NCBI GenBank assembly: GCA_947589315.1
Contig: CANPZE010000016.1
Span: 1 to 56,720, forward strand
DNA from: an uncultured Lachnospiraceae bacterium
Lineage (GTDB): Bacteria > Bacillota > Clostridia > Lachnospirales > Lachnospiraceae
Direction of reading: 5' to 3'
DNA length: 56,720 nt
In this document: positions 26,125-34,219 of the stretch, one piece after another
Layout of the letters: every line of letters starts with the position of its first letter
How positions within the stretch are numbered: the first letter of the stretch is position 1
Position numbers and translations under genes: made by a program
Notes under the pieces: generated by a model
Databases searched by the model: none
What the model was told of the DNA's origin: nothing
The model's input: the letters and a program-made list of their open reading frames with translations, nothing else

Positions 26125-26555
26125 TTGCATTAGGAAGTGACCATGGCGGGTTCGGTCTAAAGCAGGAGGTTATCAGATATCTCAAGGAGAGGAATATCCC
26201 CTATCAGGATATGGGGTGCTACAGCGAGGAGGCCTGTGATTATCCGGTCTATGGAAAGAAGGTAGCCCATGCCGTGGCAGACGGGGAGTGTGACAAAGGA
26301 ATCCTGATCTGTGGGACAGGGATCGGCATATCTATTGCCGCCAATAAGGTCAAAGGAATCCGGGCGGCGTTATGCCATGATGTGTTTAGCGCCCAGGCCA
26401 CCAGAGAACATAACGATGCTAATATATTGGCCATGGGGGCGCGGGTGATCGGACCGGGACTGGCGTTGAAGATTGTAGACACCTTTTTGAATACGGAATT
26501 CTCTGGCGAGGAGCGGCATCAGAACCGCATCGACCAGCTGGAGGAGGAAGGATAA
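26121..26555 (+). CDS. rpiB: Ribose-5-phosphate isomerase B
   Basis: Interconverts ribose 5-phosphate and ribulose 5-phosphate in the pentose phosphate pathway. A 144-residue RpiB/LacAB protein: IALGSDHGG at the N-terminus, CDKGILICGTGIGISIAANK with the catalytic cysteine, and EHNDANILAMGARVIG. Its start overlaps the previous stop by 4 bp, indicating coupled translation. Confidence 0.95.
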   Translation: MIALGSDHGGFGLKQEVIRYLKERNIPYQDMGCYSEEACDYPVYGKKVAHAVADGECDKGILICGTGIGISIAANKVKGIRAALCHDVFSAQATREHNDANILAMGARVIGPGLALKIVDTFLNTEFSGEERHQNRIDQLEEEG

Positions 26556-26576
26556 AAATGCCAGGCTATCTGGAAG

Positions 26577-26605
26577 TTGCTGGAAAACGGGAATTGTGAT
26601 ATGAT
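26577..26605 (+). promoter_or_regulatory. Sigma-A promoter of fabV
   Basis: TTGCTG, 17-bp spacer, TATGAT with a TG one base before the -10 (extended -10), about 53 bp before the fabV start. Confidence 0.62.
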
Positions 26606-26658
26606 ATTGCCTGTAGCTGATGGAAAGTACACTAATTGGCGGGAATGGAGGATGAAAA

Positions 26659-27840
26659 ATGGTTGTTCAGCCAAAGGTAAAAGGATTTATTTGTACAACG
26701 GCTCATCCAGAGGGATGCAAGGCCGGGGTAAAGGCGCAGATTGATTATGTAAGATCGCAGCCAAAGACAGAGGGAGCGAAAAAGGTGCTGGTGATCGGTG
26801 CGTCTATGGGATATGGATTGGCATCGAGGATCGCAGCCGCCTATTCCTGTAATGCTGCAACCATTGGGATCATTTTTGATAAAGCGGCAAAGGAGAAGAG
26901 AACAGCAACAGCCGGTTGGTATAATACAGCGGCTTTTGAAGAATTTGCAGCGCAGGATGGGTTGTATGCTAAAAGTATTAATGGGGATGCATATTCTCAG
27001 GAGATCAAGCAGCAGACCATTGACCTGATCAAGAAGGACTGGGGAAAGGCTGATATGGTGATTTACAGTATTGCCGCCCCACGCCGGACTACCCCGGATG
27101 GAGTGACTTACCGGTCTGTCCTGAAGACGACAGATGCAGAGTATACCAATCAGACGATTGATCTTAAGACCAACCAGATATCAGAGGTGACGATCACACC
27201 GGCTACTCCGGAGGAGGTCCACGATACTGTGAAGGTAATGGGGGGCGAAGATTGGAAAGACTGGATCCGTGCGTTGACAGAAGCTGACGCACTGGAAGAG
27301 GGCGCCAAGACAGTGGCGTACTCCTATATTGGACCAGAATTGACCCATCCCATTTATAAAGAGGGATCGATTGGCATGGCTAAGAAGCACCTGTATCAGA
27401 CTGCCGATGAAATGAATCAGGAATTTCCAGGGCTGGAAGCGTATGTGTCTGTCAATAAGGCGGTAGTCACACAGTCCAGTGCGGCGATTCCCATTGTTCC
27501 CCTCTATATTGCGTTGGTCTTCCAGATCATGAAAAAGAAGGATCTGCATGAGAATTGTATCCAGCAGATGTATCGCATGATCCATGACCGCATATTTGCG
27601 CCGGGGGGCGTAGTAACTGATGAGCAGCGGCTGATCCGTATGGACGATTGGGAAATGCGGGAAGACGTACAGAAAGAAGTGCTCGCTGACTGGAATACAG
27701 TATCCCAGGAGAATTTGCAGCAGCTGGCGGATATTGATGGTTATTGGCAGGAGTTCTATGAAATTTTTGGTTTCCGAATCCCTAATGTAAATTATGATAA
27801 AGATGTAGATATTCAGCTGCCGATTCCCAGTATAGGGTAG
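26659..27840 (+). CDS. fabV: Trans-2-enoyl-CoA/ACP reductase (FabV/TER family)
   Basis: NADH-dependent reductase of trans-2-enoyl thioesters, used in fatty acid synthesis or in forming saturated acyl-CoA. The 393-residue protein shows the FabV signatures: KGFICTTAHPEGC near the N-terminus, a Rossmann GASMGYGLASR (about 48-58), SIAAPRRTTPDG, and the family's Tyr-X8-Lys active site in HPIYKEGSIGMAKK near 235-245. ATG 26659 follows GGAGGATGAAAA with GGAGG about 8 bp ahead. Single-gene unit with its own promoter. Confidence 0.95.
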   Translation: MVVQPKVKGFICTTAHPEGCKAGVKAQIDYVRSQPKTEGAKKVLVIGASMGYGLASRIAAAYSCNAATIGIIFDKAAKEKRTATAGWYNTAAFEEFAAQDGLYAKSINGDAYSQEIKQQTIDLIKKDWGKADMVIYSIAAPRRTTPDGVTYRSVLKTTDAEYTNQTIDLKTNQISEVTITPATPEEVHDTVKVMGGEDWKDWIRALTEADALEEGAKTVAYSYIGPELTHPIYKEGSIGMAKKHLYQTADEMNQEFPGLEAYVSVNKAVVTQSSAAIPIVPLYIALVFQIMKKKDLHENCIQQMYRMIHDRIFAPGGVVTDEQRLIRMDDWEMREDVQKEVLADWNTVSQENLQQLADIDGYWQEFYEIFGFRIPNVNYDKDVDIQLPIPSIG

Positions 27841-27862
27841 CGGCAGATATCTTGGAAATTAT

Positions 27863-27908
27863 AAAAAAAAGAACCCCCAGACTGTACGCTGCTACGGTTC
27901 GGGGGTTC
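27863..27908 (-). terminator. Rho-independent terminator facing the minus strand
   Basis: GAACCCCC (27871-27878) pairs with GGGGGTTC (27901-27908); on the minus strand it is followed by eight T (27863-27870). No minus-strand gene is seen upstream of it. On the plus strand only a broken T-rich tail follows, so it could also be a weaker terminator for fabV. Confidence 0.65.
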
Positions 27909-27963
27909 GCTTCTTCATTCTTTAGATGCTCTGCTGCCCTCGCATATATTTCATAAAATATGA

Positions 27964-27992
27964 TTGTGAAATCATTTGAAAAGGTATATAAT
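27964..27992 (+). promoter_or_regulatory. Sigma-A promoter of the cytidylate-kinase-like gene
   Basis: TTGTGA, 17-bp spacer, TATAAT, about 50 bp before the start. Confidence 0.6.
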
Positions 27993-28042
27993 AATTGTAA
28001 TAAAATTCCATAATATGCTATGATTGGAGGGAGGTTGATCGG

Positions 28043-28651
28043 ATGAATAAGGTCATCACTATCAGCAGACAATATGGAAGTGGAGGACGTGAGATTGGAC
28101 AGAAGTTAGCACAGGCATATGATATACCGTTTTATGATAACGAACTGATCACCCGGGCTGCTAAAGAAAGTGGATTTGCAGAGGAGACTTTTGCCAGGGC
28201 AGAGGATAAGGCGACTAACAGCCTTTTATATTCTCTTGCAATGGGAATTAATGTATACGGGAATCAGGATTTTGGATTTGCAGGACTTTCCCTGGATGAC
28301 AGGATTTTTTTGGCTCAGTCTGATGTGATCCGTAAGGTGGCAGAAGAGGGTCCCTGTGTGATTGTGGGACGTTGTGCTGACTATGTGCTGAAGGAAAGAG
28401 AGAATATTTTCAATGTTTTCATTCAGGCTTCTGTGGATTTTCGGATGAAACGTGCTATTGAATTGTATGGCATCAGTGAGAAAAAAGCAGGGGAAGAGAT
28501 TTTGAAAAACGATAAGAGGAGATCAAATTACTACAATTATCACGTAGGTGAAAAGTGGCTGACGCTGACGAACTATGATTTGGTGGTGCGCAGCGATCTG
28601 GCCGGAATTGACAATTGTGTGAAGTGTATCCAGGCATATTTGGGAGAATAG
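28043..28651 (+). CDS. Cytidylate kinase-like family protein
   Basis: A 202-residue P-loop kinase-like protein with SRQYGSGGREIGQKLA as its nucleotide-binding segment near the N-terminus and VIVGRCADYVL in the middle. The family is related to cytidylate kinase but lacks proof of that substrate, and many Firmicutes carry it in addition to a true Cmk. Starts after GGAGGGAGG. Fifty bp upstream of the Sir2-like gene and likely co-transcribed. Confidence 0.88.
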   Translation: MNKVITISRQYGSGGREIGQKLAQAYDIPFYDNELITRAAKESGFAEETFARAEDKATNSLLYSLAMGINVYGNQDFGFAGLSLDDRIFLAQSDVIRKVAEEGPCVIVGRCADYVLKERENIFNVFIQASVDFRMKRAIELYGISEKKAGEEILKNDKRRSNYYNYHVGEKWLTLTNYDLVVRSDLAGIDNCVKCIQAYLGE

Positions 28652-28701
28652 GAGCGTTCTGTTAATGCAAATGCGTAATATACAGGAGAGGAGGGATTAT
28701 T

Positions 28702-29436
28702 ATGAATGCAGCAGCAGATAAGATTCGGGAGATTTTGGGGCAGAGTGAGAATGTTGTAGTCATTGGAGGCTTAAATGTAATGAGGGAGTCTGGCCTGAAT
28801 GGAGTGCGGGCGGAGCATATTGCCTATGACATTGAACAGGAATATGGATATTCTAACGATGAGATCGTTTCGTCCATGTTTTTTTCCAGGAGAGTGGATA
28901 CCTTCTATGATTATTATAAAAAGATTATATTGAATAAAGAGTTGGAGATTACGCCGGTCCATGAGGCAATGTACAAGCTTCAGCAGGATGGCAAGCTGGA
29001 TGCGATCATCACCAGGACAGTTTATAGCCTGTATCGCAAGGCAGGCTGTGAGGATGTGATCGAAATGCATGGTTCGGTAGAGGAGAACCGCTGCCCTGTC
29101 TGCGGAAAGGAATTTGATTCAGAGTATATCCGGCAGGCAAAGGGCATTCCGGTCTGCGATGTGTGCCAGATACCTCTGCGGCCAGGCTTTACTTTACTGG
29201 GTGAGATGGTAGATAATGGCAAGATGACGATGAGCAGTAATGCGGTAGCCGAGGCGGATGTTCTTTTGATAGTGGGAGCTTCTCTGACAGCGCCTGTATG
29301 CCAGCATTTGATCAAATATTATACTGGCGAGTATATGATTGTGATCAATACGGAGGAAAAGACAGGCGATGAAAAAGCGGATTATCGCGTATATGGCAAT
29401 CTCAGCCAGATCATGACTTATGTGACAGATTATTAG
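28702..29436 (+). CDS. Divergent Sir2-like protein lacking canonical catalytic residues
   Basis: A 244-residue protein of the sirtuin fold: four zinc cysteines (131/134 and 152/155), the catalytic-position His123 in EMHGS, RPGFTLLGE, and GASLTAPVC. However the NAD-binding motif GAGISxxSGIPDFR is replaced by GGLNVMRESGLNGVR, and TQNIDGLHxxAG reads TRTVYSLYRKAG (residues 104-115), so the invariant Asn and Asp are gone. Ordinary NAD-dependent deacylation is therefore doubtful; the protein might bind a different ligand or be an ADP-ribose sensor (inference). Starts after GGAGAGGAGGG; expressed with the kinase-like gene upstream. Confidence 0.82.
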   Translation: MNAAADKIREILGQSENVVVIGGLNVMRESGLNGVRAEHIAYDIEQEYGYSNDEIVSSMFFSRRVDTFYDYYKKIILNKELEITPVHEAMYKLQQDGKLDAIITRTVYSLYRKAGCEDVIEMHGSVEENRCPVCGKEFDSEYIRQAKGIPVCDVCQIPLRPGFTLLGEMVDNGKMTMSSNAVAEADVLLIVGASLTAPVCQHLIKYYTGEYMIVINTEEKTGDEKADYRVYGNLSQIMTYVTDY

Positions 29437-29449
29437 ATCAAGGACTGGC

Positions 29450-29478
29450 TTGCCAAGAAAGCAAAAAGAGTATAAAAT
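29450..29478 (+). promoter_or_regulatory. Putative promoter of gltX
   Basis: TTGCCA, 17-bp spacer, TAAAAT, just after the Sir2-like stop. The expected start point (about 29485) falls inside the hairpin 29481-29511. Confidence 0.45.
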
Positions 29479-29480
29479 AA

Positions 29481-29516
29481 ATCTCTGTCCGGAGGTATTT
29501 CGGACAGAGATTTTTT
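29481..29516 (+). terminator. Rho-independent terminator or gltX leader attenuator
   Basis: A perfect 11-bp stem (ATCTCTGTCCG / CGGACAGAGAT), 9-nt loop and TTTTTT. It ends 28 bp before the gltX start and most simply terminates the Sir2-like transcript. Confidence 0.85.
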
Positions 29517-29544
29517 GTGGGATAAGATCCAGGAGGTTATTACC

Positions 29545-31011
29545 ATGAGTAAAGTTAGAACAAGATTTGCACCGAGCCCTACGGGAAGGATGCATGTGGG
29601 AAATCTAAGGACCGCATTGTATGAGTATTTGATCGCCCGCCATGCCCAGGGAACCTTTGTGCTTCGTATCGAGGATACAGACCAGGAGCGTTTTGTGCCG
29701 GAGGCTTTGGACATTATTTATAATACAATGAAGCTGACAGGGCTGGACCACGATGAAGGACCGGATAAAGACGGGGGCTATGGACCTTATATCCAGAGTG
29801 AACGCATGAAATCCGGGATGTACCTGGAGTATGCCAAACAGCTGGTGGAAAAAGGAGAGGCTTACTATTGCTTCTGTACGAAAGAACGTCTGGACAGCCT
29901 GCGGGCTTCGGATAAGACAGAGGACGGCAAGGAGATTGCCAAATATGATAAACATTGCCTCAGCCTGAGCAAGGAAGAGGTAGAAAAGAATCTGGCAGCC
30001 GGTATGCCCTATGTTATCCGCCAGAACAATCCTTCCGAAGGGACGACTACTTTTAAGGATGCCATCTATGGGGACATTACCGTGGAGAATGAAGAATTGG
30101 ACGATATGATCCTGATCAAATCCGATGGTTATCCCACCTATAATTTTGCCAATGTTGTTGACGACCATCTAATGGAAATCACTCATGTGGTGAGAGGGAA
30201 TGAGTATCTTTCCTCTGCCCCCAAATATAACCGTTTATATCAGGCATTTGGCTGGGAAGTGCCGGAGTATGTTCATTGTCCTATCATTACCGATGAAAAT
30301 CACAAAAAGCTGGCCAAACGCAGTGGGCATTCCTCGGTAGAAGACCTGCTGGAACAGGGCTTCCTTCCTGAAGCAATTATTAATTTTGTGGCGCTGCTGG
30401 GCTGGAGCCCTTCGGAGGACAGAGAATTATATACCCTGAAGGAGCTGGAGGAGGCCTTTGACTATCATCATATTAATAAGGCCCCGGCGGTCTTTGATAT
30501 CGTAAAATTGAGATGGATGAACGGGGAATACATCAAAAATATGGAGGAAGAGAGGTATTATACGTATGCTCTTCCTATCATTGAGGAAGTAGTGACTAGA
30601 GATATGGATAAGAAGAAGATTGCAGATCTGGTAAAGACTCGTATTGAGGTATTTCCAGACATCCGGGAGAAAATTGATTTCTTCCAGGAACTGCCGGAAT
30701 ATGAAGTAAGCATGTACACCCATAAGAAGATGAAGACTAATAGCGAAAATTCTCTGATGGTTTTGAAAGAGATGCTTCCCCGCCTGGAAGCGTTGGAGGA
30801 CTATTCCAGGGAAGGGATTGAGAGCCTGTGCAAGGAGTATATTGCAGAGAAAGAGATTAAGAATGGCGTATGCCTCTGGCCGCTGCGCACGGCAGTATCC
30901 GGTAAGCAGATGACTCCCGGTGGAGCGTATGAGCTGATTGAGATTCTGGGCAGGGAGGAGACGGCCGCCCGGATCCGCAAGGGGATCGCGATGTTGGAGG
31001 CATCTGTATGA
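29545..31011 (+). CDS. gltX: Glutamate--tRNA ligase
   Basis: Class I aminoacyl-tRNA synthetase charging tRNA-Glu (and probably tRNA-Gln in an organism using GatCAB). The 488-residue protein shows [13 protein letters not shown] (HIGH-type), [10 protein letters not shown], the KLAKRSGH form of KMSKS near 245, and a C-terminal anticodon-binding region. ATG 29545 is fixed by AGGAGG 8 bp upstream; the 10 extra codons further upstream include the terminator tail and are not coding. The next gene overlaps by 4 bp. Confidence 0.96.
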   Translation: MSKVRTRFAPSPTGRMHVGNLRTALYEYLIARHAQGTFVLRIEDTDQERFVPEALDIIYNTMKLTGLDHDEGPDKDGGYGPYIQSERMKSGMYLEYAKQLVEKGEAYYCFCTKERLDSLRASDKTEDGKEIAKYDKHCLSLSKEEVEKNLAAGMPYVIRQNNPSEGTTTFKDAIYGDITVENEELDDMILIKSDGYPTYNFANVVDDHLMEITHVVRGNEYLSSAPKYNRLYQAFGWEVPEYVHCPIITDENHKKLAKRSGHSSVEDLLEQGFLPEAIINFVALLGWSPSEDRELYTLKELEEAFDYHHINKAPAVFDIVKLRWMNGEYIKNMEEERYYTYALPIIEEVVTRDMDKKKIADLVKTRIEVFPDIREKIDFFQELPEYEVSMYTHKKMKTNSENSLMVLKEMLPRLEALEDYSREGIESLCKEYIAEKEIKNGVCLWPLRTAVSGKQMTPGGAYELIEILGREETAARIRKGIAMLEASV

Positions 31012-32900
31012 ACATAGAACTGAATGAAGCGCAGCAAAAAGCAGTTTGTCACTTTCAGGGACCGATGATGGTGCTGGCAGGGCCTGGCTCTGGCAAAACA
31101 AGGGTCATCACCCAGCGGGTCCGCCATCTGATTACAGAGAGGGAGATTTCTCCCTCTCATATTTTAGTTATCACATATACAAAGGCCGCTGCCGTAGAGA
31201 TGAAGCAGCGGTATCTTCAGATAGCCGGGGAGTCCGCCCCGGTTCAGTTTGGCACATTCCATGCCATTTTTTTCATGATATTAAAGCAGGCCTACCATTA
31301 TACAGCCCAAAATGTAATCTCTGAGGAAGAACGCCGGAAGCTTTTGCGGGAACTTATCCAGGAGATAGAATTGGATGTCCGGGATGAAAATGAATTTCTC
31401 GCCGATCTGGGATCTGAGATCAGCCGGGTAAAAGGAGAGCAGATGAATCTGGAGTATTATCACTCGCCCAGTTGTCCGGGAGATACCTTCCGCCAGATCT
31501 ACAGCCGCTATCAGAAAGCGTTGGAGCGCCGCCGTCTGTTAGATTTTGACGATATGATGGTATATTGCTACCAGCTATTTGTAGAGCGTCCGGATATCTT
31601 AAAAATATGGCAGAAGCAATACCCGTTTATCCTGGTAGATGAATTTCAGGATGTCAATCGCCTGCAGTATGAGATTTTAAAGCTTTTGGCTCAGCCGGAG
31701 AATCATCTTTTTGTGGTGGGGGACGATGACCAGTCTATTTACGGCTTTCGGGGCGCCCGCCCGGATATTATGCAGAGCTTTGTCAGGGACTTTCAGCCGG
31801 AACAGTGTCTGCTGGATCGGAATTACCGCTGTTCCGCCGCCGTGGTCCAGGCGGCCCAGGCCTTGATCTCCCACAATAAAAATCGTCTCTCTAAAAGGTT
31901 TATAGCGCAGGATTCCCGGCAGACAGGGGTGTGGATCCAGGAGTATGAAAAGAGCGCCCAGGAAAATGAGGGGATACGCAGCCAGATCCTGGATTATCAC
32001 GAGCGGGGGATCTCCTATCGGCAGATGGCGGTTCTGTTTCGTACAAACCCTCAGGCCAGGGGCCTTACAGCCAAATTAAAGGAGTACAATATTCCCTTTG
32101 CCATGAAGGAAATGATCCCTAACCTGTATGACCATTGGATCGCCCGGGATCTGTTTACTTATATCCGTGTGGCCCAGGGAAGCCGGGAGCGGGGGGATCT
32201 GCTGCGGATCATCAATCGTCCCAAACGATATGTCCACAGAAATGCATTGACAGAGCCATACATAGACCTGGAAGAATTGAAGCGTTTTTATGAAGAGAAG
32301 GATTGGATGGTCCGGCGGCTGGAGGATTTTCAAGAGAATATTAAGATGTTGGCCGGGCTGGGACCTTATGCGGCAGTGAATTTTATCCGCAGGGGAATAG
32401 GCTACGATGATTATATCCGGGAATATGCGGAATACCGTGGGATTCCTGCCAGGGATATGTATGATATCTTGGATGAACTGCAGGAGGATGCGAAGGGTTA
32501 CAAAAGTTTTGAAGAGTGGATGGAGGCTGTCCGGGCTTATGGTGAAGAGCTGCTGGAGCAGCGGGAAAAAAGCCGGCGGATGCGCAATGGGCAGGCTCAG
32601 CGGGAAGACGCTGTAGAGATTATGACCATGCACGGGGCAAAAGGCCTGGAATACGAATGTGTTTTTATTCCCGATGCTAATGAAGGGGTTACGCCGCATA
32701 ATAAGGCAACGCTTACTGCGGATATGGAGGAAGAACGGCGGATGTTTTATGTGGCGATGACCAGGGCGCAAAAATATCTCCATATTTCTTATCTGAAGGA
32801 ACGGTTTAACAAGGAAGCGGATGTGTCCAGGTTCGTGGAGGAGATCCGGTCGGGCATTTCCAGCTCTGGAGAAACGGGCTCGCAGGATTTAATATCCTGA
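31008..32900 (+). CDS. UvrD/Rep-family ATP-dependent DNA helicase
   Basis: A 630-residue superfamily 1A 3'-5' helicase: Q-motif LNEAQQKAV, Walker [10 protein letters not shown] (about 24-32), motif Ia [14 protein letters not shown], Walker [10 protein letters not shown], motif [16 protein letters not shown], and C-terminal motifs [15 protein letters not shown] and [10 protein letters not shown]. Shorter than PcrA/UvrD (about 720), lacking the C-terminal extension. Role in repair or replication restart is inferred from the family. Starts inside the gltX stop (ATGA). Its last 112 bp overlap the convergent YaaL-like gene. Confidence 0.93.
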   Translation: MNIELNEAQQKAVCHFQGPMMVLAGPGSGKTRVITQRVRHLITEREISPSHILVITYTKAAAVEMKQRYLQIAGESAPVQFGTFHAIFFMILKQAYHYTAQNVISEEERRKLLRELIQEIELDVRDENEFLADLGSEISRVKGEQMNLEYYHSPSCPGDTFRQIYSRYQKALERRRLLDFDDMMVYCYQLFVERPDILKIWQKQYPFILVDEFQDVNRLQYEILKLLAQPENHLFVVGDDDQSIYGFRGARPDIMQSFVRDFQPEQCLLDRNYRCSAAVVQAAQALISHNKNRLSKRFIAQDSRQTGVWIQEYEKSAQENEGIRSQILDYHERGISYRQMAVLFRTNPQARGLTAKLKEYNIPFAMKEMIPNLYDHWIARDLFTYIRVAQGSRERGDLLRIINRPKRYVHRNALTEPYIDLEELKRFYEEKDWMVRRLEDFQENIKMLAGLGPYAAVNFIRRGIGYDDYIREYAEYRGIPARDMYDILDELQEDAKGYKSFEEWMEAVRAYGEELLEQREKSRRMRNGQAQREDAVEIMTMHGAKGLEYECVFIPDANEGVTPHNKATLTADMEEERRMFYVAMTRAQKYLHISYLKERFNKEADVSRFVEEIRSGISSSGETGSQDLIS

Positions 32901-33109
32901 AGAAGCACTTTATAACGGAGGTTAGCGGCATTTAATTCATAGATGTACCGATCGATCAGATCCGGATCATTAACGTTTTGCAGTCCCAGGTAGGCATCAT
33001 CCAGGGACTGCTTGGCTTCCTGAAGAGCTTTTTTCAGAAAATCTTCCCGATTGGGAGGCGTTTCGTATTTTTTTTCAGGAAAAAACATATCCAGAAATAA
33101 GTCTTTCAT
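32789..33109 (-). CDS. YaaL-like DUF2508 family protein
   Basis: A 106-residue protein with the DUF2508 helical-hairpin pattern: ALQEAKQSLDDAYLGLQNV then DPDLIDRYIYELNAANLRY. No known biochemical role; in Bacillus yaaL sits between recR and bofA, and here bofA is the next gene, on the opposite strand. The start (complement of 33107-33109) has GGAGAG 5 bp ahead. The C-terminal ~30 residues are encoded antisense to the end of the helicase gene and have no conserved features. Confidence 0.85.
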   Translation of the reverse strand: MKDLFLDMFFPEKKYETPPNREDFLKKALQEAKQSLDDAYLGLQNVNDPDLIDRYIYELNAANLRYKVLLQDIKSCEPVSPELEMPDRISSTNLDTSASLLNRSFR

Positions 33110-33250
33110 ATATACTCTCCAATCTGCCGCTTTTGCGGCTTTTTCTTTATGTTTGCTTTGTTTGTCCGGCACAGGAAGTCCCATAGTTGGACTTCCTTAT
33201 ATCATTATAGACAGGATATGGAAGAATTATGCAGGAATTTTAAGCCTTTC

Positions 33251-33280
33251 GTCATTTTTTTGGACAACAGGGCATAGGGT
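33251..33280 (+). promoter_or_regulatory. Sigma-E-like sporulation promoter of bofA
   Basis: GTCATTTT, 14-bp spacer, CATAGGGT resembles the known Bacillus sigma-E consensus (-35 containing ATATT, -10 CATACAnT). Placed about 30 bp before the ribosome site of bofA, a sigma-E regulon member in Bacillus. Tentative. Confidence 0.4.
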
Positions 33281-33332
33281 GTACTAGGTCTGGTTTATGC
33301 CATAACTGGAATGGAGGTACACAAAAAATAAA

Positions 33333-33593
33333 ATGAATATTCTGGTATTTTTGGGAATTATTGCAGCAGTTCTTATTTTTTTCTCTGATTCGGGTCTGCG
33401 AATCTTATTGGATACTATTATAAGATGCCTGTTTTGCTTGGTTTGCATTTGTTTTTTTAATGAAATGATTGCCTGGTTTGGAGGAAATATTTCCGTCAAA
33501 ATAAATGAAATTTCCGCATGTGTTTCTGCAATATTTGGATTAAGCGGGGTGGCTGGCCTATATGCGTTACAGTTATTTTTTACAATCATATAA
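33333..33593 (+). CDS. bofA: Pro-sigma-K processing inhibitor BofA family protein
   Basis: An 86-residue membrane protein with two to three hydrophobic helices and the BofA C-terminal pattern INEISACVSAIFGLSGVAGL. In Bacillus, BofA sits in the outer forespore membrane and holds the SpoIVFB protease inactive, timing sigma-K activation; that role here is inferred. The ribosome site AGGAGG-like GGAGG (33311-33315) is 17 bp before ATG 33333, unusually far, yet no nearer in-frame start exists. Strong sign that the organism sporulates or descends from spore formers. Confidence 0.82.
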   Translation: MNILVFLGIIAAVLIFFSDSGLRILLDTIIRCLFCLVCICFFNEMIAWFGGNISVKINEISACVSAIFGLSGVAGLYALQLFFTII

Positions 33594-33600
33594 TAATAAA

Positions 33601-33637
33601 TTTGTCAAATATATACAGAAGCGCAGTATTTGACAAA
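33601..33637. promoter_or_regulatory. Perfect inverted repeat over the Tad operon -35 (operator candidate)
   Basis: TTTGTCAAATA (33601-33611) and TATTTGACAAA (33627-33637) are perfect 11-bp inverted repeats separated by 15 bp. The right arm contains the -35 TTGACA. No T-run follows, so it is unlikely to be a terminator; it fits a binding site for a dimeric repressor. Confidence 0.6.
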
Positions 33638-33658
33638 AAAGCAGGCAGGTGCTATAGT
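33630..33658 (+). promoter_or_regulatory. Sigma-A promoter of the Tad/Flp pilus operon
   Basis: TTGACA, 17-bp spacer, TATAGT, about 28 bp before the first gene. Near-consensus, the only good promoter for the eleven genes that follow. Confidence 0.75.
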
Positions 33659-33685
33659 GGCGACACAATTTTCAAGGAGGTGATG

Positions 33686-34201
33686 GTGATCGATTGTGTG
33701 GCAATGACGGGGATACTGATTGCCTGTTCCGTCAGCGACCTTTCGGAGTACAAGATACGCAATCCGATAATATTGGCGGGATGGATCGCAGGGCTGGCAT
33801 TCCGGTATTTCCGGGAGGGAATTTTATCTGCAGGGCTTGGGGTGGTTTGCATTGCGGCTGTAATAGCGGCGGCGTGGCCGTTGTTTTTGCTGCGATGGAT
33901 CGGAGCCGGTGATATCAAGCTGCTGTCTGTAGTAGCAGGGTTTTATGGATTAAGATTTCTTGGTAAGGTGATTGTTCTTCTGCTGTTCTTTGCCGGAATA
34001 GTTTCTCTGGCACATCTTTTAAAGAAGAGATTATTTCTCAGGCGGTTTCGCTATTTTATCCAATACGTTATGTACGGAAGAAAGGGAATATATTACGATG
34101 CGCAGCGGGATGGAAGGGAGTGGGTGATTCCAATGGCCCCGTTACTGGCAGCGGCGTATTTTTTCATCCGCATACAAGAAACAGGGATATGGAAAGGATG
34201 A
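33686..34201 (+). CDS. Prepilin peptidase, A24 family (CpaA/TadV-like), copy 1
   Basis: Membrane aspartyl protease that removes the leader of Flp prepilin. The 171-residue protein has four to five membrane helices and both catalytic aspartates: Asp18 in SDLSEYKIRN and Asp76 in GAGDIKLL. It lacks the N-terminal methylase domain of PilD, as is usual for CpaA/TadV. GTG 33686 is chosen because AAGGAGG ends 5 bp before; ATG 33683 is only 2 bp away from it. First gene of the Tad operon. Confidence 0.88.
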   Translation: MIDCVAMTGILIACSVSDLSEYKIRNPIILAGWIAGLAFRYFREGILSAGLGVVCIAAVIAAAWPLFLLRWIGAGDIKLLSVVAGFYGLRFLGKVIVLLLFFAGIVSLAHLLKKRLFLRRFRYFIQYVMYGRKGIYYDAQRDGREWVIPMAPLLAAAYFFIRIQETGIWKG

Positions 34202-34219
34202 AGCTCAGAAGGGATATCA

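Noticed and set aside
27782-28072. 96-codon minus-strand frame between fabV and the kinase-like gene
   Set aside because: Starts inside the next gene, crosses the terminator hairpin and ends inside fabV; no ribosome site.
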